Positions 11,140 to 22,909 of a DNA stretch of 64,000 nucleotides are shown in pieces. The DNA comes from Ottelia alismoides. Its lineage: Eukaryota; Streptophyta; Magnoliopsida; Alismatales; Hydrocharitaceae. Position 1 is the first letter of the stretch. Each line of letters begins with the position of its first letter. Under the pieces are notes generated by a model that worked only from the letters and a program-made list of their open reading frames with translations, did no database searches and was not told the DNA's origin. The DNA lies in NCBI GenBank assembly GCA_037367405.1, contig JAZKJV010006950.1:558001-622000 (forward strand), given 5' to 3'. A program made the translations under genes and the position numbers.

Positions 11140-13597
11140 AAATAATCAACCATTCGGCTTTTAGATCTTCAGGGCCTTTGGTATCATACATCAGGACTCC
11201 TACGTGTATTCTTCTTACCAGAATGATATGTTGAGCATAAAAACATCACCTTCTTTATGTTACTAGGACTCTTCTTATCCATAGTCATGCTCACCACTCT
11301 TTGTGGGTGACGTTGTTCTTACCGCATGTTACTTGGTCAATCATATGTCGTCTTCTGTATCAGGAGAAAAAGTTCATTTTTTATTATGTCTCTCGATAAG
11401 GGCCTTTTCTCTCTAACATCTTGTTAGGATCAGTGGTTTTTGCCATCACCTAACTCATGACAGTGATAAGCTTTCACACAAAATTGTTAGGTGTATTTTT
11501 GTGGGCTACTCCCAGATCCAGAAAGGTGCCGGTGCTTTGATCATGCAAACAAAAGTCTTGTATTAGTGTTAACATCGCATTCTTTAGTCTGTCATATATT
11601 TCTCCTATGTGACAGGATGACTCCCGTTTGAGTCTAGTGAAAAGGTTTAAATTCCACCTCCTCTTTTGTCATCACCACCACTACAACATCTACCTCTCGA
11701 GGTTCCTCTTGTGGCTCCTTCAGCTTCTCCTTTGGTGGCTCAGATTTCGTCTCGTTACTGCATTCGCAGGCCGCCTACTGTACCACCTGCTCATGTGTTT
11801 TCCCCGTCATATAGCACAACCCAAGTAAATTATGAACACTTGATTTATACTATGGCACTGGTGATTTATATGTAAAGCATAAGACTTTACAGGTTGAGCA
11901 TGTAACCATCATGAGACTACTATACAAGAGACATATCATCCAAAAGACCTTGACCAACCCATTACTCGTTAGAGATCAGAAGCAAAAGCGTATGTATGCT
12001 ACATATCCTCTTACAACCCATGTTTTTTGGGGGCTCCTTTCAGAGGATTTCACGAAGTTTGTGATGTGATTGCTAGTCGTAGACATATACATATCAGGAG
12101 TATATGCGAGACAACCATTGGCATCTTCCTTGGAGGAAGAGATGGATGCACTCCAATCATGTGGCACATGAAGTCTGGTTATAGAACTAGGCAAGGCTTA
12201 TGTGGTTGGCTGCAAATGGGTCTTTACAATGAAGTAGAGAGTAGATGGCAATGTTGACATTACGAAGCCAGACTTGTGGCATATGGGTTCGTTCAGACAT
12301 ATAGGGTGGACTATCAAGACATTTTTTTCTCGTGTCGCTCGCCATTCTACACGCATGATCCTCCTTTCAGTTACAGTATACGGGACTGGTCGCTTTCGCA
12401 ACTTCATGTCAAGAATTCTTTCTTATATGGAGACATGTTGGAGGAGGTCTATATGCAGCAGTCACCTGGGTTTGTTGTTGGAGGGCATCGGAAAATATGC
12501 AAAGTTTATAAGGTCATTTAAGCAGAGTCCCAGAGCATGTATCTAAAATCTTTTGCACTTGATAAAGCAATAATGCTTCAAGAGACCGACTGTAGATCAC
12601 TCGCTTTTTGTACACAGGACACAGAAAGGTATTGTTGTCATTCCGATTTATGTTGATGATAGTATTGTTATAGGAGATGACTTGCAAGGCATCAATGAGA
12701 ATAAGGCATTCCATGGATAGCAGTTTGCCATCAAGGACCTTGGCAATCTACGCTATTTCCTTGGTCTTGAGTTTGGCAGGAACCAGCGAGGTCTAGTGAT
12801 GACACAAAGGAAGTGTGTTACTGATCTTCTCATAGAGATAAGAATGGCATACTGTAGACCTGTCACTACTCCCATCGACCCCCATCATAAAGCTCTACGA
12901 TGATGATACAGATAAGGTGGACAAGAAAAGGTACAAGGAGCTTGTTTAGAAGCTCATCTATGTGATTATTACCATGCCAGATATCTCCTTCGCAGTGAGC
13001 AAAGTTAGCCAGCTTATGGAGCAGGCACGACAGGCTTACATGGATGTTGTTCACATGATCCTATGGTATATGAAATCTTCTACAAGTATAGGGTTTTTTT
13101 AACATAGCAACTTCTCTTGTCATCGCGGCTTTTGTAGATGTTAACTATGCAGGATGTCCTAAAGGCATGAAGTCTATCTCTTATTTCTGCGTTTTTCATA
13201 GAGAGGTCTTTGGACTCGTGAAAAAGCAAGAAGCAGACTATTGTTGTTAGATCTAGTGCAGAGTCAGAATATAGAGCTATAGCGTAGGGAAGCATTAAGA
13301 TGATATGAGTCAGATCATTTCTGACAAATTTAGCTATCAAGGTGCCTCTTCACATGTAGTTGCTTTGCAGCAACTACGTTGCCACACTCATTTCCACCAA
13401 CCATGCTTTCCATGAGGACCAAAGACATTCAGGTAGATTGCCATTGGACACGAGATATAATACAGAAGGGCTTTATCTATACCTCTCAATTCAGCTCAGG
13501 GGAATAAACAGCATATGTTTTCACCAAGTACCTAGACAAAGGGCTATTCTAGAGGTGTTGTTCCAAGTTGAGCATGAAGACATCTATGCTCAATCTT
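11140..13597 (+). pseudogene. Copia pol remnant: end of integrase, RT and RNase H
   Basis: Read over many frames: integrase C-terminus (YFCGL / IFVGYSQIQKG-like at about 11490-11540), a Pro/Ser linker (about 11650-11820), and RT blocks KWVFTMK (about 12205-12230), FVQTYRVDYQD, VKNSFLYGDMLEEVYMQQ (about 12400-12460), KQSPRA, and an intact catalytic YVDD at 12649-12660. DLGNLRYFLGLEF and a run to the RNase H blocks VRSSAESEYRAIA (about 13245-13290) follow, then the C-terminal KYLDK/EVLFQVEHEDIYA region. Many stops and shifts remove any function. Copia pol normally runs protease-integrase-RT-RNase H; only the second half remains. Confidence 0.85.
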
Positions 13598-13604
13598 GAG
13601 GGGA

Positions 13605-13734
13605 TGTTGAGAGTTATTATGTACTTGCTTATTTATTATACCTCTATTATGTAATTTTTCCTTTAGGGTTTCCTCCTCTCTATATAAGAGAACTATATGG
13701 TCCTCTGAATAATAAATCTTTCTTTCTTTCCACA
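13605..13734 (+). repeat. 3' LTR of the decayed copia element
   Basis: TGTTGAGAGTTATTATG to TCTTTCCACA, directly after a polypurine tract (TCTTGAGGGGA). TATATAAGAG occurs at 13681. The LTR matches 11016-11131 apart from the missing start of that copy. Confidence 0.85.
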
Positions 13735-14092
13735 ATAGCCCCTTAAAAAGGAAGCTTGGAGTCCATTAGGACTATGGACCTATCTGAATTCACAATTTCA
13801 CATCAAGCTCTGCAATTAGGCCATTTGCATGCTCATGAAGTAGCTTATTATTACCGGTTCGAACCACCTTCAACCAACACCCATGACTCTTTTACTCAAT
13901 TAATGAAGTGATCCGCCATTACGCCTCCCACACGAGTAAATGGTATATGATTATGCCTCTTGCTTGTTATAGCGAGTAACGACTTTGTATAAATATTGCC
14001 CTCCCACATAACCTAGCTAACTATCGACATCACTCTTTTATCTTCTTCCATGACCAAATATGTTGAACGACGTACTCCTCGAGCTCCTCTCT
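13735..14092. other. Unassigned sequence
   Basis: About 360 bases with no ORF, LTR or repeat I recognise. The segment ends with the 8-bp target duplication GATGAGAT (14093-14100) of the following hAT-like element. Confidence 0.5.
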
Positions 14093-14100
14093 GATGAGAT

Positions 14101-16531
14101 CATAGTAGGCAATATAGTGATGTATCGGCGATATATCACATATATTATCGATATCGATGAGATGTGGGTACCGATATTCATATAGATATCCTTTTCTAGG
14201 ATATCGGCCAATATCGAGCCACATTGCTCGAAATTGAATGGTTTCAGAAAAAGATTATCAGATATAGACCGATATCGTCGATATTTCGTCGATATCGCTG
14301 ATATTTCATCGATATGTGTGTGTGTTAATGGTATTACCTTTATAAGCTTGATTTCACCACTTATTTTGCTATTCATGGTATTGAAACACATCATGAATTA
14401 TATATTTTATTTCGGATCGGGTGTTAGCCCCGCACACCCGCAAGGGGTGCACCTACTCTCCTTGACCCCCCCTCCCCTCCAGGCTCGCAGACCGGGCAGC
14501 GAGACCCTCGTCTGGTAGGGCATGGTGCTACAGGGGTGTGCATATGACGATTCTACAATTGGTGGACTTTGTCCTCTTCGGCAATAGAGATGAAAACAAG
14601 TCTAATGCTGATCAAGTTAGAATCACATGTCCAGAAAACATCTCAGCATTCAGCAATCAGCATTACCAGCCAGCTATTTGTGCAATATAATGTGTATTAG
14701 TGTGCTAAATACACATCATTCTTGCATATAAATGTGTATTGTATGTTATTTATTGTTTAATAACTAGGATGCTCTTGATTCATGAAAAAATCACTTCTTA
14801 TTTTCGATCATACAGACCGGGATGATAACAATATTTCCTACCTTGCCCTCCACAGAACTCTTAATTCTAAACCCCTCATGATTAGGTAATCTCTTTTACA
14901 ATATTGCATTAATTTCATTTTTTTTTTGTGAATAGATAAATTTGTATACTAAAGAAACATTGTCTCATTGATCATTATGTATATATATTTTGAATCAAAT
15001 GACTAATCTTAATGTCATTCACTTTCTTCCATGAATAAAACATGCGTTCTAAGTGTGCTTAGCTTAGCTACTTTGATTCTGATTCCAATGTTTATTAATC
15101 ACCAATCAACATTAACAACGATATGACCGATATGTGCGATATAAGAGTCATAAATGATCTATATGTGTCATCTAACTTGGATTAAATCCATTTCCAATAT
15201 CTATAAGTCAGCAATCAACATTAACAATGGTATGTTTGATATGGTTGATATGTGTGATACGGGATATAAATGACCGATATGTGTGATATAAGTGTGTATT
15301 TGTAGGTTATTTATTGTTTTAATATCTTGGATGATCTTAATTTCTGAAAAGCGACAAAAATAGCTTTTTTAGACCAAAAAAACGAGGAAACACGCAGGGT
15401 GTCCCCCCAATATATTAATTAACTAAAAAAGAACAATACAAAATACAAAAGCCAAGAGTCTAACAACTACTAGTAATGGAGACGAACATTCTCGCTAGTA
15501 AAAACGGTGGCTAGAGAAAAGCACATCATTACAAGCCAACTAAATGGCCCACAGCACTGGCACTAGAAATAGGACCTCTCTTCTTTGTCAACCACATGCC
15601 TCGTAAAGAGAAGACCAAAAGGAGTCGAGATCTCGGGTGCAAATCCAGTCCAGTCTCACGTCACTCCAAACAGGCAAGGAAACATAACAGCGGGAAAAAA
15701 GGTGCTCCAACATCTCAATGTCATTACCACACAAGGGACATCTATCTGAAATCTGCTCAAATAGTTTAGCACAGCAATCACGAGTCATAATGCGCTTCCG
15801 CCTAAACATCCAGAGGAAGAAGCCAATCCCCTCCGGTAGACCTTGCGTCCAAATGAGATCACAATCCCGAATCATATTGCCAGTAATGGAGGGTGGAGGC
15901 CTACAGATGGCGCCATATGCCATCTAAAACGAGAATGGTGCATTCTTCCAAATCCAGTGGTCCAGACCAGAAGAAGGCCTACCTACTTGCCCAAGAGAGT
16001 CCAAGAGGCGAAGAAACTCCTTCAAGAGTTGATCAGAGAACGATGATCTGAAAGACGACATCCAGTTACCATTGTCTCAGCAATCTACGACACGTGCATC
16101 AGATTAGCAGCCAAGGCAAACAGGCAAGGGAAACGGCTACAGAGGGTACCTCCACCCATCCAATCATCCTTCCAAAAATCAAAAATGACACCAACACCAA
16201 CAACCGGGCTGAAAAGCACATGAAAGTGCGACATAACCTTCATAATACCCTTCCAGAATGCATATTGACGAGGCATGCCTCAACATACCAGGGCTCACCA
16301 TGGAAACATCATAAAGACAATTGATCAGTTGACAACACATACCCTTATCTTTTCCCCAAATCCTACTCACCCATTTGAGTAATAGAGCCTCGTTGATATT
16401 CTCCAAGCTCTTGATCCCAAGAAGCCATTTCTGACATTTTCACCGATATCGTCGATATATCGGCAGTATATCCCGATATATATTTTTCTGGTTGGACCAA
16501 TACGATATCGATATTAATATTTCCTACCATG
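14101..16531. mobile_element. hAT-like element H1 with GATATCG subterminal repeats
   Basis: Flanked by a perfect 8-bp target duplication GATGAGAT (14093-14100 and 16532-16539). The termini are imperfect inverted repeats, CATAGTAGG at the left and, reversed, CATGGTAGG at the right. Next to both ends lie dense copies of the CGATAT/ATATCG word (14140-14325 and 16437-16515), such as CGATATCGTCGATATTTCG. Eight-base duplications and subterminal repeat arrays are hallmarks of hAT transposons. No transposase is visible; part of the interior is an L1 fragment (15375-16430). It is therefore called non-autonomous. Confidence 0.75.
15375..16430 (-). pseudogene. L1 LINE ORF2 C-terminal fragment inside H1
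   Basis: Read from right to left: LENINEALLLKWVSRIWGKDKG (about 16400-16330), GVGVIFDFWKDDWMGGGTLCSRFP (about 16210-16130) and the zinc-binding end at 15588-15923, with DRCPLCGNDIEMLEHLFSRC. A 3' UTR follows with the GGGGGGACACCCTGCGTGTT tail near 15390, like the L1 tail at 5877-6217. It is 5'-truncated, as LINE insertions usually are. It matches the same part of the L1 at 1049-2190 but is clearly diverged. Confidence 0.82.
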
Positions 16532-16539
16532 GATGAGAT

Positions 16540-18730
16540 CTCTATCACCATTTGCCTTGTCTAGTCTAAGACGTATATTGAAGCCTTCTAAAGCTTCTAC
16601 AAACACAAACATGTGACTCCTTATACTCAATCGGCTTCTTTTTAAGGACCGCCAACTTCAAAAAAACACATAAAGTGATCGAACCATTGCAATGTTAACT
16701 CATCCTATGAGTATGATCTGCCATCATCTCCCTAAAGTCATCTTCCAACATCTACCAACGTTAAAATCTGAAAAGAGATTTAAGGGATGACCCCTCACAT
16801 GAATACCATGACAAAGGTATAATCGAAGTGGGATCTCAGATGCAACCTAACTTTTGTTTACTAAAAGAGGTTCAATAAAGAAACCAGAAAACATTTGAAC
16901 CAAAACAATAATCTCAAATTTCGTCCAGTATAGTGGCAGTTGGACACATCAACAATCTCCAACTGAAGGTCTTCAATCAAAGATGCAAAAAATGTCTAAA
17001 GCTTAGTTATGTCTATTACGAAGACGTGGTCAATCACTCAAAAGAAGGGTGATATTGAAGTCATCACCAACCAGCCAAGGGACAAATGTAACGAGCAAGT
17101 ATAAAGGTATTCCCAAAGATCGTCCCTCTCTAGCACATCTATCGGACCTTACATACTAGAAAGCCTTGAGCACCATGTCAGTAACCCTCTGTAAAATGAC
17201 CGAAAAATACATGTCATTCGACCACCTCCTCCCTCTCACCGGAAAAGATCTCTACTCTATGCAATATGGACACCCCTGGAATTCCTACATAGGCGATAGT
17301 CTTGAACTATGATAAACTTTGGCCAAAAAAGGAACTCCATAAATAGTCCTTCTAGCCACTCAGCTTCATCTCTTAAAGGAAGGTTGCATGAATTAGCATA
17401 TTACTCAAGAAAACAAATGTCTTCTTCTAGGGGTTTCCAATACCAGAACATTCCAAGTCATAACCTTCATAGGGCAACTAGTTTTGACCCTGCAAAGCAC
17501 GCAACCCCAACATCATGAGCCACTAATAACCTGCTCAAAAAAGACCATATTCATCGATTTCTGCTCCACATCAACGACCATGTCCAACTCAGTCCCATTC
17601 AAGCCTCTTGCTTTCAAAGAACAATCTGACGATGTCAAAGCATGGACCTCATAGCTCGTTCTAACGAACACTTTAGCCCCTAGGGATTTACTGAAATCTG
17701 AAGAGGATTGACCCATAGGGATAGCAACACTCCTTGATCCTAGGTGTACATCAACCTTTCTGCGAGACACATGACGCCAACATCCAATCAGCCAAGATTC
17801 AAGAACCATTTGTGGTCAACAATCACAAACCTGTCACGAGCCATAGTATCTCCCCTTAAAATGGTTTCCACGCAACTATTATAAGGGAGCCTAATCGACA
17901 TCCACCAAAGGTTGTGCTATCAAACCTCCCCAGGATAGGATTGAGACCAAATGATTGGAAGTAAAGACATGGCTATAAAAACTAGCCGAGAGGATTATAG
18001 TAGAAATCCGCCTATTAGTTGCACCGAAGAAATTTATTCCACGCCCAAAATGGGCCCAAAACATAAGAGGGCTAAAAAGAAGTTATGGTAGTCAATTCAC
18101 GTGCCCACAATTTCTGTTACCTCAAGAAATGATAAGTTGAGAATAAAACTATTAATTAGGATCTGGACTAGAGGTTTCCATTAATTGCCCTTTTAAAATT
18201 ACTCCTGAGGATGCAGAGGTTTCCATTAATTGCCCTTTTAAAATTACTCCTGAGGATGCAGCCGAAAATTGAGGTGATTTTTCTTCCTTCAGGCCTGACA
18301 AGGAGTCATCAACAATCGCCACCATGCCGCCACCCACCATAGCTTAACCGACATCTGAAGAAGGCACTGCCTCCTTAAACCATCCACTAGTACAATCTGA
18401 TGAAGACCCAAATTCAACTTCTGCAACCTAAAACGAACACAAATCGGCCAACCTTGAGCCGGCATCATTCCTCATCACAAAAGAATTGCCAAAAATCGGA
18501 ATAACTACCTCTAAAAACATCCTAGGGATAAACCATCACAGATGATCATCACCAATATCAAAAAGACTTGCCTAAAGTAATAAGTGACCATAGGAAAGGA
18601 GAGGCACAATGTCCATATCCAAAATTCAACGCCAAAGTAAAGGTTTCGAGCCATCATCAAAAGAGGTTTCCTCCATAACACCTTCCCAAGGCACCTTCAT
18701 CGATGCTCTATAGTAGCATCTGTCATTCCA
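16540..18730 (-). pseudogene. 5' half of an opposite-strand L1: end of ORF1, start of ORF2 endonuclease
   Basis: Read from right to left, weak ORF1 text (open stretches at 18340-18152 and 17809-17513) is followed by an ORF2-like start at 17470 (MKVMTWN, the usual beginning of the L1 apurinic endonuclease). Further on come LVGDDFNI (about 17090-17047) and the DLQLEIVDVSNCHYTGRNL block (about 16970-16905). This order and these motifs are those of the AP-endonuclease domain that nicks the target. Many stops occur. The RT half is absent: H1 and then unrelated DNA follow at 16531. Confidence in the endonuclease is moderate and in the ORF1 text low. Confidence 0.6.
18171..18260. repeat. 45-bp perfect tandem duplication
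   Basis: Two identical 45-bp units (18171-18215 and 18216-18260) starting GAGGTTTCCATTAATTGCCC. On the minus strand each encodes the 15-residue unit ASSGVILKGQLMETS, so the reading frame is kept. Both copies of the long duplication carry it. Confidence 0.95.
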
Positions 18731-18736
18731 CTTATG

Positions 18737-18814
18737 GGTGGTTCCCTTTCTCTTTTTTATTTAATATATCTGGGCAGAAATTATAACGTGTTCCCCCTTT
18801 TTTCCATTTAAAAA
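18737..18814 (+). mobile_element. 78-bp L1 3' tail insertion
   Basis: A very short 5'-truncated LINE: only the 3' UTR with TTTAATATATCTGGG and CGTGTTCCCCCTTTTTT plus a short A-run. It is flanked by a 12-bp target duplication ATTCC(A/G)CTTATG (18725-18736 and 18815-18826, one mismatch). It interrupts the minus-strand L1 ORF1 region. Confidence 0.8.
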
Positions 18815-18826
18815 ATTCCGCTTATG

Positions 18827-19258
18827 ATTGCTCGTAAGCACACACCACTAAACCCTCCTAAAGATCATGTCATCCACGAACCAAGAACCCATTTGATTGA
18901 CATAAGCGTTGCGTCAATGTAATCTTAATCCAATGCGTACACACTCAGCAACACGCCACCAACATCGCTCGACTGTGCAAAGCATCCTCCTCCCCAAGCT
19001 TGGGCTCATCCCTCTCCCCATATTTCATTACATCTTTCTCCTTATGTGACACCTAACAACCAAGCTTTGACTCATTCTTCCCACTTGCAAATTCTTCAAA
19101 GCTCTCTCTCTCTCTCTTTCACAATTCAAATGCAACAACCTCCTTGAACAGGTGTCACCACTAGATCCTTTGAACCGGGCACTCAGGTCGACCATGCCTA
19201 GATGCTCCACACCGAAAGCAATAGATGTCACCACAACACAAGTGAACCTTATAAGCAT
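18827..19258 (-). pseudogene. L1 ORF1 remnant with CCHC zinc knuckle
   Basis: The minus strand at 19220-19179 encodes CFRCGASRHGRPEC, a CX2CX4HX4C zinc knuckle of the kind found in the RNA-binding ORF1 protein of plant L1 elements. It lies upstream, in the element's direction, of the ORF2 start at 17470 and probably belongs to the same L1. The TSD of H2 (ATAAGCAT, 19251-19258) forms its right edge; the L1 may continue beyond 20239. Confidence 0.65.
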
Positions 19259-20230
19259 CAAGGTTGCAGAAGTCGATAGTCGGTACTCGGTCGGCCGGGT
19301 CACTGACTAAGGATTAGTCGGCAGTCGAACGACTAGTCATATTTAGTCGGACATTAGTCGGTTTAAATTTTTTATTATTTTAAATATATAAATTATTATT
19401 AATATATTAATATATATACTCAATCATAAATATGCATAGATTTAGCCATTTTCAATTTTATAAGAGCTAAAAACGAAGCAATTGCAGGAAAAAACTAGCA
19501 AGTTAAGAACAAATGTTTGCTACATAACATTAGCTAATGTTCACTAACAGATACAACATTTCAAAATAAAAAAAACAAACTAGCTACACCACCTACAAGT
19601 GCATTTAAACCAAAATAAACAAACTATTCTTAAGAACCATCCAACAAATATCCAACAAAAAAGAGCATAGTAACCTAAAAAAATTTAAAACCTAAAAACA
19701 AATCATTATCAACACTGACAAAAAAATGCATAATAATCTACAAATGCATAGTATAACCTAAAAACAAACTATTATCAAAAATGGCAAAAAAAATATACAA
19801 CCCTAACCGAGATGAAATTGGTTAGAGCAGGAGGGATTCAGAGTTGCAGGGAGTTGACGACCAGATGAAGAAGGAGGCGACACCGGAGCAGTCACCGATT
19901 GGAGCAGGCTAGCAGCACGCGACGCGCGACCGACCACAAGAGAAGGCGGCGACTGGGGAGGCTCGGGCGAACGAAGGGAACGAAGGGTTGGAATGAACGA
20001 AGGACTGCGTTTTAGGTTACTGTCTAACAGTAAACTAAAACAATGGATTTTTCGGATTCAGGTAAACGAATCCCACTTGCAAATATCGGCCGCCTAATCG
20101 GCCGACTAGTCAGCCCGACTACTCGGGGTACCCGACTAAAGGCCGACTAGGCCAAATCAGGTCGGTCAGGTAGCCGCTTCGAGTAATCGGGTCGACTAGT
20201 TGGTCTAGTCGACCGATTTTTGCAAGCTTG
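19259..20230. mobile_element. hAT-like element H2 with TAGTCGG subterminal repeats
   Basis: Termini CAAGGTTGCA (left) and CAAGCTTGCA (right, reversed) form an inverted repeat, flanked by a perfect 8-bp target duplication ATAAGCAT (19251-19258 and 20231-20238). Both subterminal zones carry many copies of the AGTCGG/CCGACT word (19273-19360 and 20088-20217). The AT-rich middle has no transposase, so it is non-autonomous. It inserted into the L1 ORF1 region. It is outside the part of the duplication seen in this window. Confidence 0.82.
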
Positions 20231-20238
20231 ATAAGCAT

Positions 20239-20785
20239 CTACCCTAAATCAAAAACATCAGTTCTCCATTAGCAGCAAATGAGATGGTGCTACTTCCCTC
20301 CACCCACCCATCATCCTCTGTCAATAACCCACCTACCATTCCCATTCCCATTCCCCTTCGGCTCTACGGTCGTTTCTTGCCTTTGGCTCCAAGAAGCCCT
20401 TCCCACAGCCACAAATCTTCCCTTTCTCCCCCGTTCTCCTTTTTCTCTACATCGCTCTCTCCCTCTCTATCACTTAGATAATTTCAATGAGCCAAGTTTG
20501 CTACCTCTCTCCCTTGCAACATTTACATCGGTGATGGAATTTTTTTGATATTATCCCTTTTCTATAAAAAATCTCTATTTTACGCTAGTTAGATGACTAT
20601 AATTTGATTATGCCATCGATTTCATCCTTTAGATGACTATAATTTTTTGATATAATTTGATTATGCCAGATAATGTGATCCAAAGCGAAACTTAAATCAA
20701 TTGTTCTTGGCTAATAATTTGAAGGGATGTGTGAAGTTCAAGACATGACACTATAAGACCAAAGTTATAAAAGAAAAGGGTAGAT
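20239..20785. other. Possible L1 5' region, otherwise unassigned
   Basis: The first 250 bases are C/T-rich on the + strand (CCCATTCCCATTCCC runs) and may be the 5' leader of the minus-strand L1. From about 20580 the sequence is AT-rich with a partial duplication of TAGATGACTATAATTT (20589 and 20630). I see no gene. Confidence 0.4.
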
Positions 20786-21081
20786 TGATGTATGAGCCCA
20801 TGGATGGGTAATTGGATCCCTCCATTGTAAAATTACCGCATCCACAGGTTTAGTCCTACATCATCTATTAGTGTTACTTGGTCATATTAGCGGGCTATAT
20901 AAGAAGCTCCACACAGCATGTAACCTTCGAGAGAGAGAGAGAGAACAAAATATCCAGCCCACGAGACGTCTTATCCCATGGTTTCATCTCGCTCCTTATG
21001 GAGTAAGGTTCCACGTAAAATCTCGGTGTTCTTTAGTACTTATTTATCTCTAACTATGCTTCCGCATTGTCATTTTCCACA
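20786..21081 (+). repeat. 5' LTR of element B
   Basis: Matches 32047-32347: GGGTAATT(G/A)(G/A)ATCCC, TTTAGTCC(T/C)AC, the TATA-like CTATATAAGAAGCTC near 20896, the GAGA run and the CGCTCCTTAT(G/A) segment. Ends TTTTCCACA followed by the primer-binding site. The exact first base is uncertain. Confidence 0.8.
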
Positions 21082-22412
21082 TGGTACAAGAGCGAGTTCG
21101 ATTCTTAGATTTTAATTACTGAAGATTTATTATTATGTTTGGTTCATGATTTTGTTCTTGGAGATTATTATGTTCATATTCGTGATATATTCATAATCTG
21201 TTCAAAATTCAAGCAAGTTTTAGGGTTTTTGAAACCCTAATTCTGAAGAGGCGACAGCATCAATGGCATTATCCCCGCATCGACAGAACTCCGTGAATCA
21301 GATGCTTGAATCTTGGAGCATAACTAATGGTGCTCGTCTCCATACGATCCAGTTACAACAGATTCATGATAACCTCCAGGCACAACATCTCCATCCCTTC
21401 GCCACCAACTAGCCCGCACAGCCAAGGGCATGGTTTGAAGATGGAGAAATTTGGAAGAAGAAAAAGAGGGGTCATAGCCTCCATCTCTAAGTGCAACCTT
21501 GTTGATCACGATCTCCACCAACCACCATGGCCTCCAGCGATGAAGCCCTTATTCTCGAAGAAATTAGAGAAGAAAAAGAAGACAAACAAAGAACACATCT
21601 CCTCCTTGAGGCATTACACATCTTCTCCTAGCACCTGACGGCATCACCCTCATAACCATTAGTGCCAACAAACGATGCGCAAGCCTCTTCCAACATATGT
21701 GGCATCTTCACTGCGTGTAGTCCCCTCTTCTTTAGCATTGACCTCCTCCTTCACGAGCGCAACAGTACAGACCATGTCCTTCCAAGTCTCCAGTTGGTGA
21801 CTCCCTCAAGTTCTACACACCTCCAGGCGATAATCCCCTTCGCGTACAACAGCGTGAGATCTCTAGTGCATAGCAACCAACAACCCCATGTTCTCCATGA
21901 ATCCCCTAGGCAACGGAATATAGGATTCCCTTCGAGGAACCCATATAGTGCTTACGAACACAGGGAGGAGGACAATGCCTCCATAAGTTGGGAGGATATG
22001 CATAGTTCCAGTCATTTAAAAAAATCAGCCTTGTTTCAATTGGGCCCAAACTTGGTATTGCTATGATATAAAAAAGAGGGGTATTATAGCCCAAATTTAG
22101 GACGATGTCAGAAAAAAGGGCCTAAAAACTAGAGGTCGAGCTCATGGGCTCGATCCAGGCCATAGTTATTTCAAAAAAAGATTTTCATGCTTGAAATAAA
22201 AAAGGCTATCGCACAAAAAAAAACCCATAAGAAAAAAAAGAGAAGTCGAGAGAAAAAAGGAGAGACTGGCTTATTTGGAGAGAGAAAATTACTGCTGATT
22301 TTTTATTCCCCCCCCCCTTATTCTTCTCCTAACTTGGGTGACATCACAACACCAAACAAGTACGGGAGAAAGGGGGGATATTATGTGAGAAGTCCACGTA
22401 CTCTTGTCTTAG

Positions 22413-22553
22413 GTCCTGTTTGGTTGCAAGGTTGGGCATGGTTGGGTTGGGTTGGGTTGGGCTGGGTGAATAGTAATCTGTGAGGAGGAAGTACCCTTGT
22501 GAATAGTAACCAGGGTTGGGCCAACCCTGCCCAACCCTGCAACCAAACAGGCC
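22413..22553. mobile_element. 141-bp MITE
   Basis: The ends are inverted repeats: GTCCTGTTTGGTTGCAAGG at the left and, reversed, GGCCTGTTTGGTTGCAGGG at the right. Inside the left arm is a GTTGG run (GGTTGGGTTGGGTTGGG). Flanks CTTAG and TTTAG (22408-22412, 22554-22558) may be a target duplication with one mismatch, but it is too short to assign the superfamily. CCTGTTTGG-type ends are common in plant hAT and Harbinger MITEs. Confidence 0.75.
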
Positions 22554-22909
22554 TTTAGGGTCAAGGTTTTCATATGGACTATGTATGTTAAAGACTTATA
22601 TTAGAGGATCGATACGGAGAGATCCATAAGGACTCTAGAGTAGAGATGTCACTCTCTGAGCTGGTGTGGAGAGACCCAATTCCCCAACAAGGAGATCCAA
22701 TTTTAGCCTCCATCTCTAGCGACCATGGAGTCTGATGAGGATGTTCCCATAGTTTTCTCCAGTTTAGCCTTTCAAAGAAATGGAGTAGTTGTGGTCCAGA
22801 GTTCTCCAATGAGGAGATTGATTTCAGTTTCAGTGACTGTGTGTAGTACGGAGCACACGTTCTCCGACGAGGAGACTCATTTCGATTCAGATGACTCTGT
22901 GTGGTATAT

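Larger units (their letters stand above)
11016..13734 (+). mobile_element. Decayed Ty1/copia element
   Basis: A partial 5' LTR (11016-11131, lacking about its first 16 bases compared with the 3' LTR), a primer-binding-site remnant TGGTATCT at 11132, a heavily mutated pol remnant, and a 130-bp 3' LTR at 13605-13734. At under 3 kb it has lost gag, protease and most of integrase. The 5' LTR was broken where the family L LTR meets it. Confidence 0.85.
1142..18919. repeat. Long direct duplication, copy 1
   Basis: This block is repeated in the same orientation at 46222-64000. The coordinate offset is 45080 at the left edge, rises to 45083 after the first LTR insertion and settles at 45081, so only small indels separate the copies. 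Differences seen are single-base substitutions and homopolymer length changes; for example only two substitutions were noticed across 1142-2190 (at about 1390 and 1976). All nested insertions are shared with identical boundaries, so the duplication is younger than all of them. Identity starts at 1142/46222. The right edge is not seen because copy 2 runs off the window. Confidence 0.97.
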
